Below, one piece after another: positions 40,249 through 50,080 of a stretch of DNA of 64,000 bases; position 1 is the stretch's first letter; every line of letters begins with the position of its first letter. The notes below the pieces were generated by a model. It saw only the letters and a program-made list of their open reading frames with translations. It searched no databases and was not told where the DNA came from. The stretch is from DASXHZ01 sp036488085. GTDB lineage: Bacteria > Acidobacteriota > Thermoanaerobaculia > Gp7-AA8. The DNA lies in assembly GCA_036488085.1 (NCBI GenBank), contig DASXHZ010000102.1:24584-88583 (forward strand), written 5' to 3'. The position numbers were made by a program, and so were the translations under genes.

Positions 40249-41268
40249 ATGCGGAAACGGCCGGTCTCGGACGACATCTTGCGCGCGCGTCTCGACGCGC
40301 TGGTGGCGACGTTCGACATCTCGACGATCGAGCCCGATCCGCTGCAGGTAGTGCATCGTTTTTCCCAACCGCACGACCAGGAGATCGCGGGGCTCATCGC
40401 CGCCGCGTTCGCCTATGGCCGCGCGAGCATCGTCGTGGCCAACGCCGGAACGGTGCTCGCGCGTATGAAGCCATCCCCTTATGAATATCTCGTGAAGTTC
40501 GATCGCGCCGAGGCGATGAGCCGCTTCGCCGGATTCGCGCATCGATTCCAGAAGACGCGGGAGCTGGTCGATTTGCTCGAGCGGATGGCGTTCGTGATCC
40601 ACGCGTACGGTTCGATCGGCGACGCGTTTCGCGCGTGCTATGACGAGCGCGACGCGGACATCGGGCCTGCACTGACGCGCTTTGTCACGCTCGTCGTGGG
40701 TGCACGCCCCTCACCCGGCGCTCCTCGCCACCCTCTCCCAAGGGAGAGGGAGATGTCCGCCCTACCATCTCGGCCCGAAGGGCCGGGTGAGGGGCGTGCA
40801 CCCACGACAAGCGTGGCCACCAAAGCGCTCGAATACCTGATGCCGTCGCCGGAAAGAGGCTCCGCGTGCAAGCGCATGAATCTCTTCCTCCGCTGGATGG
40901 TCCGCCGCACCTCTCCTGACCTCGGCATCTGGACGTTCGTCGATCCGGCGAAGCTGCTGATGCCGGTCGACACCCACATCCACCGCATCGCCACATTCCT
41001 CGGTCTGAACACGCGCAAGTCCGCCGACTGGAAGGCCGCGCGCCAGATTACGGATGCGCTCGCCCGCTTCGATCCGGTCGATCCCGTCCGTTATGACTTC
41101 GCGCTCTGCCGTCTCGGCATCCTTGACCTCTGCAGCCGCAATCGCCGGAAGGAAAACTGCGACGTTTGCCTCCTCCGCGATGCGTGCAGATTTCCGGTCG
41201 TCAAATCCAAGCGAATGAACAAACCCCGACGCCGCACGGAACCCGCCCGGCAGCGGGCGCGTTTGTAA
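40249..41268 (+). CDS. TIGR02757 (DUF2400) family protein with an in-frame palindromic insert
   Basis: The 339-residue protein has family blocks PHDQEIAGLIAAAFAYGR, SPERGSACKRMNLFLRWM, and DTHIHRIATFLGL. Four cysteines near the C-terminus (CSRNRRKENCDVCLLRDAC) resemble the iron-sulfur or zinc set of HhH-GPD glycosylases, to which the family is related. Residues ~147-189 come from a 130-bp palindromic element (40686-40815) read in frame as Pro/Arg/Glu-rich sequence. The ATG at 40249 is chosen because the upstream extension is a tandem repeat. The function is unknown. Confidence 0.82.
   Translation: MRKRPVSDDILRARLDALVATFDISTIEPDPLQVVHRFSQPHDQEIAGLIAAAFAYGRASIVVANAGTVLARMKPSPYEYLVKFDRAEAMSRFAGFAHRFQKTRELVDLLERMAFVIHAYGSIGDAFRACYDERDADIGPALTRFVTLVVGARPSPGAPRHPLPREREMSALPSRPEGPGEGRAPTTSVATKALEYLMPSPERGSACKRMNLFLRWMVRRTSPDLGIWTFVDPAKLLMPVDTHIHRIATFLGLNTRKSADWKAARQITDALARFDPVDPVRYDFALCRLGILDLCSRNRRKENCDVCLLRDACRFPVVKSKRMNKPRRRTEPARQRARL
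40686..40815. repeat. 130-bp palindromic element within a coding sequence
   Basis: The arms 40686-40718 and 40783-40815 (33 nt each) are inverted with one mismatch. A second hairpin (CCCTCTCCC/GGGAGAGGG at 40731-40750) lies inside. The core CACGCCCCTCACCCG matches the intergenic element at 8954-9091. Confidence 0.85.
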
Positions 41269-41330
41269 CCAAAGACTTACGAGCAATTTCCGCGCGGCAG
41301 CGGCGTTGAATAAGCCGTAGACCCGCTGCC

Positions 41331-44096
41331 ATGCGCCGGTCCATCGTCACGAACGCCCTCATCGGGTTGCTCACGGTAGCGACCGTGATCGGCGCGTTCG
41401 CGTCGTTCCAGCGGAAGCGCTCCTCCTTCGAGCGCATCGACTTCCGCTTCGAGCGCATCAACGGCGTCATCGCGGTCAAGAGTGTCGACTCCGGAAGCCG
41501 CGCCGAGCGTGCCGGCCTCCGCCCCGGCGACCAGATCTGGCTGATCGGCGACACCCCGTCGACCGAGATCGAGGGCTTGCAGAAGACCCTCCGCCGCATC
41601 GGCCAACGCGTCCCGATGCTCGTCGCGCGTGGCGGCCGGACCATGACGCTGACGTACGAAGTCCCCGAGCTGAAGATCGACTACTCGTACCTGATCCTCA
41701 GCTTCATCGGCTTCCTCTACCTCGCGATCGGCCTCTTCACGTTGTTCCGCGGCGAGACGAAGGAGAGCTCGATCTTCTACTTCGTCATGCTGCTGTCGTT
41801 CACGGTGTACGTCTACACACCGGCGGGCGACATCGACACCATCTACAAAGTCCTGCAGATCGTGGAGGAGATCGCGACGATCGTCCTCCCACCGCTGGCG
41901 CTGCACTTCTTCCTCCTCTTCCCGAAGCCGGTCCTGAAGAACAAGCGCGCCATCGCGCTCCTCTACGCGCCGCCGGTGCTCCTCGCGCTGTGGGACCTCG
42001 ACCTTCTCGCGTTCGCGAACAGGTTCGCGATCGCGACCGCCTACCGTTCGTTCGACATCATCCAACGGTGGGAGCTGATCGACTTCGGCCTCTACTTCAC
42101 CGCCGCGATGATCGCCCTCGGCTACACCTTCCGCCGCGCAGCGCCGGTCGGCAAAGCACAGATCAAGTGGATCTTCTTCGGCGTCGTTCTCGGGTTTCTC
42201 CCGTTCGTCGCCATCTACATCGTCCCGTACGTGCTGACGGGCAGCGTCTCGTCGCTCAACACCACGATCGCCATCGTCCCGCTGGCGCTGATCCCGCTCG
42301 CCTTCGCCGTCTCCATCCTCAAATACAAGCTGTGGGACGTCGAGGTCGTGATCAAGGAGACGCTCGCCTACGCGGTAACGCTGATCTTCGGCCTGATCGC
42401 GTTCTCGACCATCAACCTGCTCCTCTCGCACGTCATCGAAGAGGCAGCGGCCGTCGAGCGCAACTTCCTCGCCTTCACCTCGGGACTCCTGATCGCAGGC
42501 GTCCTAATTCCGGTGAAGGGGCGCGTGGAGTCAGTGATCGAGCGCGTGCTGTATCGCGAGAGCTACAAGCACCGCCGCACTCTCGTCGAGTTCGCGCAGG
42601 AGCTCGCGACGTTCCACGACGTCCACGAGCTGATCGCGATGATGCGCGAGCGCCTCCGCGCGGCGCTCGAGATCGAGAAGATGAACGTCTTCACGCGCGA
42701 GGGAACGACGTACGTGGTCTACGATCCCGAAGCCGAGCTGCCGAAGCGCGCGTTCGCCGCCGACTTCGGCCAGATGCGTGGCACCTCGCCAATCGTGCTC
42801 ACCGAGCCGCGGCTGCCGGACGCCTCCGAGGTTCCGTGGCAACTACTGCGCGCCGGCTATCGCTACGTCTTCCCCCTCCGGAATCGCGGCGAGCTGCAGG
42901 GCCTCCTCCTTCTCGGCCAGAAGCGCGGCGAAGAGCCGCTTTCGCGGGACGACCTGCACCTACTGGAATCGCTCACCGCGCCGGTGGCTCTCGCGATCGA
43001 GAACTCTCGGTTGTACGGCCGCCTACGCCGGCAGCTCGACGAGATCCGTGCGCTCAAGGACTACAACGAGTCGATCATCGAGTCGTCGTCCTCGGCCATC
43101 GCGGTCGTAGCCGACGACGGCACGGTGCTCACCGCGAACAAGGCGTTCTGGGAGCTCGTCGCCAGCGAAGGCGGCTCCGAACCGATCGCGTCGCTCTTCC
43201 CGCCGTACGACGAACTGCGCCGCGCGAACGCCAGGTCGATGACGACCAACTTCATCAACCGTGACGGCGTGGAGAAAGAGGTGACGATCACCTCGAGTCC
43301 CCTCGCCGCCGACGTCGCGGACGGCGCGCGCGTGCTCGTCATCGGCGACGTCACAGACCGCGTCCGCCTCGAGCGCGAGCTGCAGGACAAGGAGCGGCTC
43401 GCGTCCCTCGGTCTCCTCGCCGCCGGCGTGGCGCACGAGGTCAACACGCCGCTCACCGGCATCTCGTCGTACGCGCAAATCCTCCTCGCCGAAACGGCGC
43501 CCGACGATCCGAAATACCGCCTCCTGAAGAAGATGGAGCAGCAAACGTTCCGGGCATCGAACCTGGTCAACTCGCTCCTCGACCTCATCGCCAATCGCCC
43601 CCGCACGCGCGAAATCGTCAGCGTGCCGCAGCTCGTCAACGCGACGGTGGTGCTGCACGAGGACCTCTTCCGCGCGAAAGACATTCGCGTCCACGTCGAC
43701 CCCGTGAGCGACGCCGCGGTGCGAGGGAACTTTCACGACCTGCAGCAGGTTGTGACCAACGTTCTCCTCAATGCTCGCGACGCCGTGCAGCCCGGCGGCA
43801 ACATCTGGGTACGCGTCGTGGAAGAAGGAGATCGGGTCGTCATCCGGATCAAAGACGACGGCAAGGGGATCGCGCCGGATTTGATCGACCGCATCTTCGA
43901 GCCGCTCGTGACCACCAAGCGTGGTCAGGGAGGGACGGGACTTGGGCTCGCCATCACGCGGCGCATCCTGCACGCGTCCGACGGCGAGATCACCGTCGCG
44001 AGCCGGCCCGGCGACGGCGCTGAGTTTTTGATTGCGTTACCGCGAGTAGCGTTGAGCGGCGGCCTTCAGCCCGCCGAACGTAGTACGGTGCGATAA
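41331..44096 (+). CDS. membrane sensor histidine kinase with PDZ, multi-span, GAF and PAS domains (NtrB-like)
   Basis: The 921-residue protein starts with a membrane helix and a PDZ-like domain (VKSVDSGSRAERAGLRPGDQ, residues ~48-67). About eight membrane helices (120-370) come next. Then come a GAF domain (~420-565), a PAS domain (~575-685) and the catalytic core. The phosphoacceptor is H702 in GVAHEVNTPLTG, the NtrB-type H box. The ATPase motifs are VLLNARDAVQPGG, DDGKGI and GTGLGLAI. It is 13 bp upstream of the sigma-54 response regulator, so the two form one two-component system, possibly for stress or membrane-associated signals. Confidence 0.95.
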   Translation: MRRSIVTNALIGLLTVATVIGAFASFQRKRSSFERIDFRFERINGVIAVKSVDSGSRAERAGLRPGDQIWLIGDTPSTEIEGLQKTLRRIGQRVPMLVARGGRTMTLTYEVPELKIDYSYLILSFIGFLYLAIGLFTLFRGETKESSIFYFVMLLSFTVYVYTPAGDIDTIYKVLQIVEEIATIVLPPLALHFFLLFPKPVLKNKRAIALLYAPPVLLALWDLDLLAFANRFAIATAYRSFDIIQRWELIDFGLYFTAAMIALGYTFRRAAPVGKAQIKWIFFGVVLGFLPFVAIYIVPYVLTGSVSSLNTTIAIVPLALIPLAFAVSILKYKLWDVEVVIKETLAYAVTLIFGLIAFSTINLLLSHVIEEAAAVERNFLAFTSGLLIAGVLIPVKGRVESVIERVLYRESYKHRRTLVEFAQELATFHDVHELIAMMRERLRAALEIEKMNVFTREGTTYVVYDPEAELPKRAFAADFGQMRGTSPIVLTEPRLPDASEVPWQLLRAGYRYVFPLRNRGELQGLLLLGQKRGEEPLSRDDLHLLESLTAPVALAIENSRLYGRLRRQLDEIRALKDYNESIIESSSSAIAVVADDGTVLTANKAFWELVASEGGSEPIASLFPPYDELRRANARSMTTNFINRDGVEKEVTITSSPLAADVADGARVLVIGDVTDRVRLERELQDKERLASLGLLAAGVAHEVNTPLTGISSYAQILLAETAPDDPKYRLLKKMEQQTFRASNLVNSLLDLIANRPRTREIVSVPQLVNATVVLHEDLFRAKDIRVHVDPVSDAAVRGNFHDLQQVVTNVLLNARDAVQPGGNIWVRVVEEGDRVVIRIKDDGKGIAPDLIDRIFEPLVTTKRGQGGTGLGLAITRRILHASDGEITVASRPGDGAEFLIALPRVALSGGLQPAERSTVR

Positions 44097-44109
44097 CGGA
44101 TAACGCCTT

Positions 44110-45519
<1,410 letters not shown>

Positions 45520-45534
<15 letters not shown>

Positions 45535-45563
45535 CCGACCCCGGGCCGGCTGAGAGCCGGCCC
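45520..45563. terminator. twin GC-rich hairpins at the end of the response regulator gene
   Basis: Hairpin 1 has GGGGTCGGCT at 45520-45529 and AGCCGACCCC at 45533-45542. Hairpin 2 has GGGCCGGCT at 45543-45551 and AGCCGGCCC at 45555-45563. Both loops are only 3 nt. The regulator stop codon (45532-45534) lies in the first. They may terminate transcription, although no T-run follows, or they may be a dispersed palindromic element. Confidence 0.6.
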
Positions 45564-45595
45564 CCCACACAGTGAACTTCTGATAGTTTTCCAGC

Positions 45596-48157
45596 GTGCG
45601 CAAGCTGATCGTCCTCGCCGCTCTTCTTCTCGCCGCTACTTCCGCGCTCGCCCAGAACGCGATTCCGACGCCTGACGAATACCTCGGCTACACCCTCGGC
45701 GATCGATTCACGCCGTGGAACCGGATCGTCGACTACTTCAACGACTTGACGCAGCGGTCGCCGCTGATCACCGTTCAGAAGATCGGCGAGACGTACGAGC
45801 ATCGCCCGCTGATCATTGCCGTGATCACGTCGCAGGCAAACCGCGCGAAGCTCGACGCCATCCGCCACGACGTCGCGTCGCTCGCGAATGCCGAGGTCGA
45901 CGCGTCGCGCGCGCAGGACATCGCGCGCAACACGCCGGCGATCGCATGGCTCGCATTCGGCGTGCACGGCAACGAGTCGTCGTCCGCCGAGGCGGCGATG
46001 AAAGTCGCCGCGACGTTGCTGCGCGATCCCGAGTCGCAGAAACTCCTCGACAACCTCGTCGTCGTCATCGATCCGCTGCAGAACCCCGACGGCCGCGAGC
46101 GGTACGTCCAGTGGTTCACGCGCACCGTCGGCGCCGAGCCGAACCCGAATCCAGAGGCGTACGAGCACGCCGAGCCGTGGCCGGGCGGCCGCTACAACCA
46201 CTACCTCATCGACATGAACCGCGACTGGGCCTGGCAGTCGCAGCGCGAGACCCAAGCGCGCGTCGCGGAGTACGGGAAGTGGAACCCGCAAGTCTTCGTC
46301 GACTTCCACGAGATGGGGTCGAACTCCACCTACTTCTTCCCGCCGGACGCGAAACCGATCAACGCCAACCTTCCGAAGGATGTCGAGAAGTGGCTCGACG
46401 TCTTCGGCCGCGCTAACGCGCAGGCGTTCTCGCAGCGCGGCTGGCCGTTCTTTGTCGCCGAGCGCTTCGATCTCTTCTATCCCGCGTACGGCGACTCATG
46501 GCCCGCACTGCACGGCGCGATCGGCATGACGTACGAAGTCGCGGGCGGCGGCCGCGGAGGGACGGTGGTGCGCCGCGAGGACGACAGCGTGCTCCGTCTG
46601 GCGTTCCGCATTGACGAGCACTACACCAGCGGCATAACCACCCTGCGCACGGCGGCGGCGAATCGCGAGGGGCTGCTGCGCTACTTCTACGACGCCAACC
46701 GCGCCGAGGTTGAGAACGGAAAGAACACCTACTTCATCCCGAACGGCACGCCGAACTTCGACACACTCATCGCGCGCTTGCAGGGACAGCAGATTCGCGT
46801 CGGCGAGCTGAGAGCACCGGTCACCGTCCACGCGACCGCCGTCGGCGGCGCGAGCGCCGACAACCACACCTTCGCCGCCGGCACCGCGGTCGTCTCGACC
46901 AAACAGCCGCTCGGCCGCCTCGCGGAGACGCTCCTCGAAAAGTCGCCCAAGTTCTCGCCGGGCTTCCTCGAAGAGCAGCAGACGAAGACCCACGCCGACG
47001 AGCCGGACGACTTCTACGACCTCACCTCCTGGTCGATGCCGCTCGCCATGAACGTCCCCGCGTTCGTCACGAGCATGCCGGTGATCGCGGATGTGAAGCC
47101 GTACGAGCACGCGGCGCACGCCCCCTTCCGCGCCGCGACGTATGGCTACATCGTCGACGCGCTCGATCCGAACCTCTACCGCTTCGCCGGCCGCGCGCTC
47201 GAGCATCACGTCAACTTCAGCGTCGCCGAGCACGAGGTCGTGATGGGCGACAAGACCTTCCCGCGCGGCTCGCTCATCGTCCTCAAGGGCAACAATCCGA
47301 CAGACGTCGACAAGACCCTCAGCGCGATCAGCCTCGACGTCGACATCGCGCCGATCGAGTCCGGCTGGACCGGCGGCACCGCGCTCGGTTCCGAGGACAT
47401 TCACTACGTCCGCGACCCGCGGATCGCGCTCGTCGGCGGCAACGGCATCAGCGCCACGTCGTACGGTATGCTGTGGCACACCCTCGACATCGACACGCCG
47501 CTCCCGCACACCAACCTCGACCTCGCGTCGCTCCGTAACGTCGACCTCAGTCACTACCGCGTCCTCATCCTCCCGAACGGCGGCGGCTACGCCGGCGCCC
47601 TTGGCAAGTCCGGTATCGAAAAGCTGAAGACCTGGGTGAACGACGGCGGCACCGTCATCGCCATCGACGCCGCGAACAAGTTCCTCCGCGACAAAGACGT
47701 CGAGATCTCGAAGCTCAAGCCGTGGGAAGCGCCGAAGGCGAAGAAAGATGACGACGAAAAAACGACCGATAAGGCGTCGCCCAAGGAAGAGCGCTACAAC
47801 GAGTTCCGCATCCCCGGCTCCACCTTCCGCACCCACATGAACGAGCGCTCCTACCTGACCTTCGGCCTCCCGTCATCCCCCGCCGTCCTGATCGAAGGGA
47901 CCGCCGCCTACCAGCCCGTCACCCACGCCGTCGACAACATCGTCACCATCGACAAAGACAGCCCCCTCATCTCCGGCGTCGCCTGGAAGGAGTCGATCGA
48001 CAAGATGAAAGGCGCCGTCTACCTCGTCTCCGAACCCTACGGCCGCGGCCAGGTAATCACCTTCGCCGACGAGCCGCATTTCCGCTCGTTCTGGCGCGGC
48101 ACCCTCCCGCTGTTCCTAAACGCCGTCCTGTACTCCCCCAGTTTCCCGCGGGAGTAG
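45596..48157 (+). CDS. secreted M14 family zinc carboxypeptidase
   Basis: The 853-residue protein has a signal peptide (RKLIVLAALLLAATSALA) and an M14 peptidase domain with HGNE at residues 124-127 (metal ligands H and E), the later H in VFVDFHEMGS, and a catalytic-type E in MTYEVAGGG. The C-terminal ~450 residues are uncharacterised, with a GATase1-like segment (LRVLILPNGGGYAGAL in the chain). It probably removes C-terminal residues from extracellular peptides. The GTG at 45596 gives the signal peptide. Its end is 338 bp from the next gene on this strand. Confidence 0.9.
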   Translation: MRKLIVLAALLLAATSALAQNAIPTPDEYLGYTLGDRFTPWNRIVDYFNDLTQRSPLITVQKIGETYEHRPLIIAVITSQANRAKLDAIRHDVASLANAEVDASRAQDIARNTPAIAWLAFGVHGNESSSAEAAMKVAATLLRDPESQKLLDNLVVVIDPLQNPDGRERYVQWFTRTVGAEPNPNPEAYEHAEPWPGGRYNHYLIDMNRDWAWQSQRETQARVAEYGKWNPQVFVDFHEMGSNSTYFFPPDAKPINANLPKDVEKWLDVFGRANAQAFSQRGWPFFVAERFDLFYPAYGDSWPALHGAIGMTYEVAGGGRGGTVVRREDDSVLRLAFRIDEHYTSGITTLRTAAANREGLLRYFYDANRAEVENGKNTYFIPNGTPNFDTLIARLQGQQIRVGELRAPVTVHATAVGGASADNHTFAAGTAVVSTKQPLGRLAETLLEKSPKFSPGFLEEQQTKTHADEPDDFYDLTSWSMPLAMNVPAFVTSMPVIADVKPYEHAAHAPFRAATYGYIVDALDPNLYRFAGRALEHHVNFSVAEHEVVMGDKTFPRGSLIVLKGNNPTDVDKTLSAISLDVDIAPIESGWTGGTALGSEDIHYVRDPRIALVGGNGISATSYGMLWHTLDIDTPLPHTNLDLASLRNVDLSHYRVLILPNGGGYAGALGKSGIEKLKTWVNDGGTVIAIDAANKFLRDKDVEISKLKPWEAPKAKKDDDEKTTDKASPKEERYNEFRIPGSTFRTHMNERSYLTFGLPSSPAVLIEGTAAYQPVTHAVDNIVTIDKDSPLISGVAWKESIDKMKGAVYLVSEPYGRGQVITFADEPHFRSFWRGTLPLFLNAVLYSPSFPRE

Positions 48158-48171
48158 CTCGGGTTCCGTGT

Positions 48172-48195
48172 GGCGCCGGCAATCCTGCCGTCGCC
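48172..48195. repeat. short palindrome after the carboxypeptidase gene
   Basis: A 10-nt arm GGCGCCGGCA (48172-48181) faces TGCCGTCGCC (48186-48195) with one mismatch and a 4-nt loop. It could end the carboxypeptidase transcript. Confidence 0.5.
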
Positions 48196-48259
48196 CGGTG
48201 TCCTCTTTACGCCAAAGCTCCAAATTGAAGGCGGAGCCCGGATTCGCCCCGCCGGTCAC

Positions 48260-48322
48260 TCAATGGGCGCGTGCCCGCGTCAACGCCAGACAGATCACCA
48301 GAAATGCGAGACGCTTCTTCAT
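48260..48322 (-). CDS. 20-residue signal-peptide-like ORF (novel small gene or gene remnant)
   Basis: The ORF MKKRLAFLVICLALTRARAH is preceded by a strong ribosome binding site (AAGGAGGAGA just before the ATG at 48322) and a good sigma-70 promoter (TTGACG at 48385-48390, 16-bp spacer, TATATG at 48363-48368, minus strand). The peptide looks like an intact Sec signal with a possible ARA cleavage site but ends at once. It may be a real small membrane protein, or the first part of a lost secreted protein. It lies in the 338-bp gap before the MEMO1-like gene. Confidence 0.5.
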   Translation of the reverse strand: MKKRLAFLVICLALTRARAH

Positions 48323-48362
48323 GTCTCCTCCTTGCTTGGTGCCACTCGCCAGCACGCGCGAG

Positions 48363-48390
48363 CATATATAGCGATCCTTCCATACGTCAA
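48363..48390 (-). promoter_or_regulatory. sigma-70-type promoter for the 20-residue ORF
   Basis: On the minus strand TTGACG (48385-48390) and TATATG (48363-48368) are 16 bp apart; TATATA is also present 2 bp nearer the -35. These are close matches to the sigma-70 consensus in a very GC-rich genome, so the site stands out. Confidence 0.6.
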
Positions 48391-48495
48391 GAAGCGTTGA
48401 GACTTGGGCGGGCGTCCGTCGATCAGGCGCGACCGAAACGATTGGCCACACGTCCAACCAGTCGGTACCGAGTCCCGTCTTGCTATGAACCTTGC

Positions 48496-49314
48496 ATGAC
48501 CACCCGCCCACCCGCCGTCGCCGGGTCGTTTTACGAAGGGACGCCTGAGCACCTGAACGCGCAGGTCAGGGCCTGCTTCGCGGAAAATCCGGAGACGGGA
48601 AACACGAAGGAGCGTTTCATCGGTGCCGTTGTCCCCCACGCGGGCCTGATGTACAGCGGCCACGTGGCCGCAGCGTTCTACGCGCTTGCGGAGCTGCCAA
48701 AGCGGTACATCATCCTCTGTCCGAACCACACGGGGCTCGGGCACTTTGCGGCGATCAATCGGAGTGGGGCGTGGCGGACTCCGCTGGGGGAGGTTCAAGT
48801 CGACGCTGCGCTTGCGGAGAAGCTGATGGCGCACTCGAAGCTGCTGGCCGACGACGCGCGCGCGCACGCGAAGGAGCACTCGCTCGAGGTGCAGCTTCCG
48901 TTTCTGCAGCAGCTCCTCGGCGACTTCACGTTCGTTCCGATCTGTCTCGGCGCGCATCGGTACGACTACGCCGAGATGATCGGGAACGCGATTGCGGATG
49001 TGGTGCGCGACGAGGATGAGGACATCGGCATCATCGCCAGCAGCGACCTGAATCACTACGAAGACCAGAAGACGACGCTACGGAAGGACCAGGTCGCGAT
49101 CGACGAGGTGCTGAAGCTCGATCCGCAGGGGCTGTGGCGCGTCGTCGACGAGTTCGACGTCTCGATGTGCGGTTTCATCCCGACTACCACGATGCTCATC
49201 GCCGCGCGGAAGCTCGGCGCGAAGAGTGCGCGGCTGATCAAGCACGCGACGAGCGGGGATGTGAATGGGGATTACGCGCACGTGGTGGGATACGCGGCGA
49301 TGATCGTTAGCTAG
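48496..49314 (+). CDS. MEMO1/AmmeMemoRadiSam system protein B family protein
   Basis: The 272-residue protein matches the MEMO1 family: PPAVAGSFYEGTPEHLNAQV at the start, AVVPHAGLMYSGHVAAA, CPNHTG, EHSLEVQLPFLQ, and SSDLNHYE near the end. The fold is related to LigB dioxygenases, with conserved metal-type histidines. It often sits with AmmeMemoRadiSam proteins A and C, but neither is here. The ATG at 48496 gives the conserved N-terminus. The role is unknown in most bacteria. The repeat array begins 65 bp after its stop. Confidence 0.92.
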   Translation: MTTRPPAVAGSFYEGTPEHLNAQVRACFAENPETGNTKERFIGAVVPHAGLMYSGHVAAAFYALAELPKRYIILCPNHTGLGHFAAINRSGAWRTPLGEVQVDAALAEKLMAHSKLLADDARAHAKEHSLEVQLPFLQQLLGDFTFVPICLGAHRYDYAEMIGNAIADVVRDEDEDIGIIASSDLNHYEDQKTTLRKDQVAIDEVLKLDPQGLWRVVDEFDVSMCGFIPTTTMLIAARKLGAKSARLIKHATSGDVNGDYAHVVGYAAMIVS

Positions 49315-49378
49315 AACGACTCCGCAAACTCGCCATCGACTGGAATGCTTCGCCGAAGTTCTTCGCGAAAGCACCTCC

Positions 49379-49995
49379 GAGGTTTGCGGGAGCTTCGTCG
49401 AAGCTTCGCGGAAGCTCCGGCGACCTTCGCGGAAGCTCCGGCGATCTTCGCGGAAGCTCCGGCGACCTTCGCGGAAGCTCCGGCGACCTTCGCGGAAGCT
49501 CTGCGACCTTCGCGGAAGCTCCGGCGATCTTTGCGGAAGCTCGGCGATCTTCGCGGAAGCTCCGGCGAGCTTTGCGGAAGATCGAACGATCTTCGCGAAA
49601 GGTCCGCGGAGGTTATGAAAAGGTCGGCGGAGGTTGGCGAAAGATCCGCGGAGGTTTTCCAAAGGTCGCGAGAGGTTTTCGAAAGCTCTCCGGACCTTCG
49701 CGAAAGGTCCGCGGAGGTTTGCGGGAGCTTCGTCGAAGCTTCGCGGAAGCTCCTGCGACCTTCGCGAAAGCTCCGGCGATCTTCGCGAAAGCTCCTGCGA
49801 CCTTCGCGGAAGCTCCGGCGATCTTTGCGGAAGATCGAACGATCTTCGCGAAAGGTCCGAGGAGGTTATGAAAAGGTCGGCGGAGGTTGGCGAAAGATCC
49901 GCGGCGGTTTTCCAAAGGTCGCGAGAGGTTTTCGAAAGCTCTCCGACCTTCGCGAAAGGTCCGCCGAGGTTTGCGGAGCCTGCCGCGATCTTCGT
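49379..49995. repeat. array of 21-bp-period palindromic repeats in two duplicated blocks
   Basis: The core word CTTCGCG(G/A)AAG recurs every 20-21 bp. In block 1 (49381-49715) it starts at 49404, 49425, 49446, 49467, 49488, 49508, 49529, 49549, 49570 and 49591. In block 2 (49716-49969) it starts at 49739, 49760, 49781, 49802, 49823 and 49844. Each block then has a matching variable half with words such as AGGTCCGCGGAGG. The blocks are near-identical apart from the four extra units in block 1. All frames are open on both strands, so ORFs here are probably artefacts. There is no gene in this 766-bp gap that I trust. Confidence 0.9.
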
Positions 49996-50080
49996 TGGAA
50001 AACAGCACGTCGCCTCGCGGGCGCCCGATCCTTCGTCCCCTTCGCTGCGCTCAGGGTCCTCGGGATAGAGTGAGAGGATT

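Noticed and set aside
48260..48511. An 83-codon minus-strand ORF that includes the 20-residue peptide
   Set aside because: The upstream part overlaps the promoter and the start of the MEMO1-like gene in antisense; the strong ribosome binding site points to the inner ATG at 48322.
49379..49995. CRISPR array
   Set aside because: Units follow each other at 20-21 bp with no unique spacers, the repeats vary gradually, and no cas genes are present.
49345..50073. Repeat-protein ORFs in the 21-bp array (several frames on both strands)
   Set aside because: Because the repeat unit has 21 nt, any frame that lacks a stop in one unit lacks it in all. Several frames on both strands are open at once, and no ribosome binding site or conserved start is visible.
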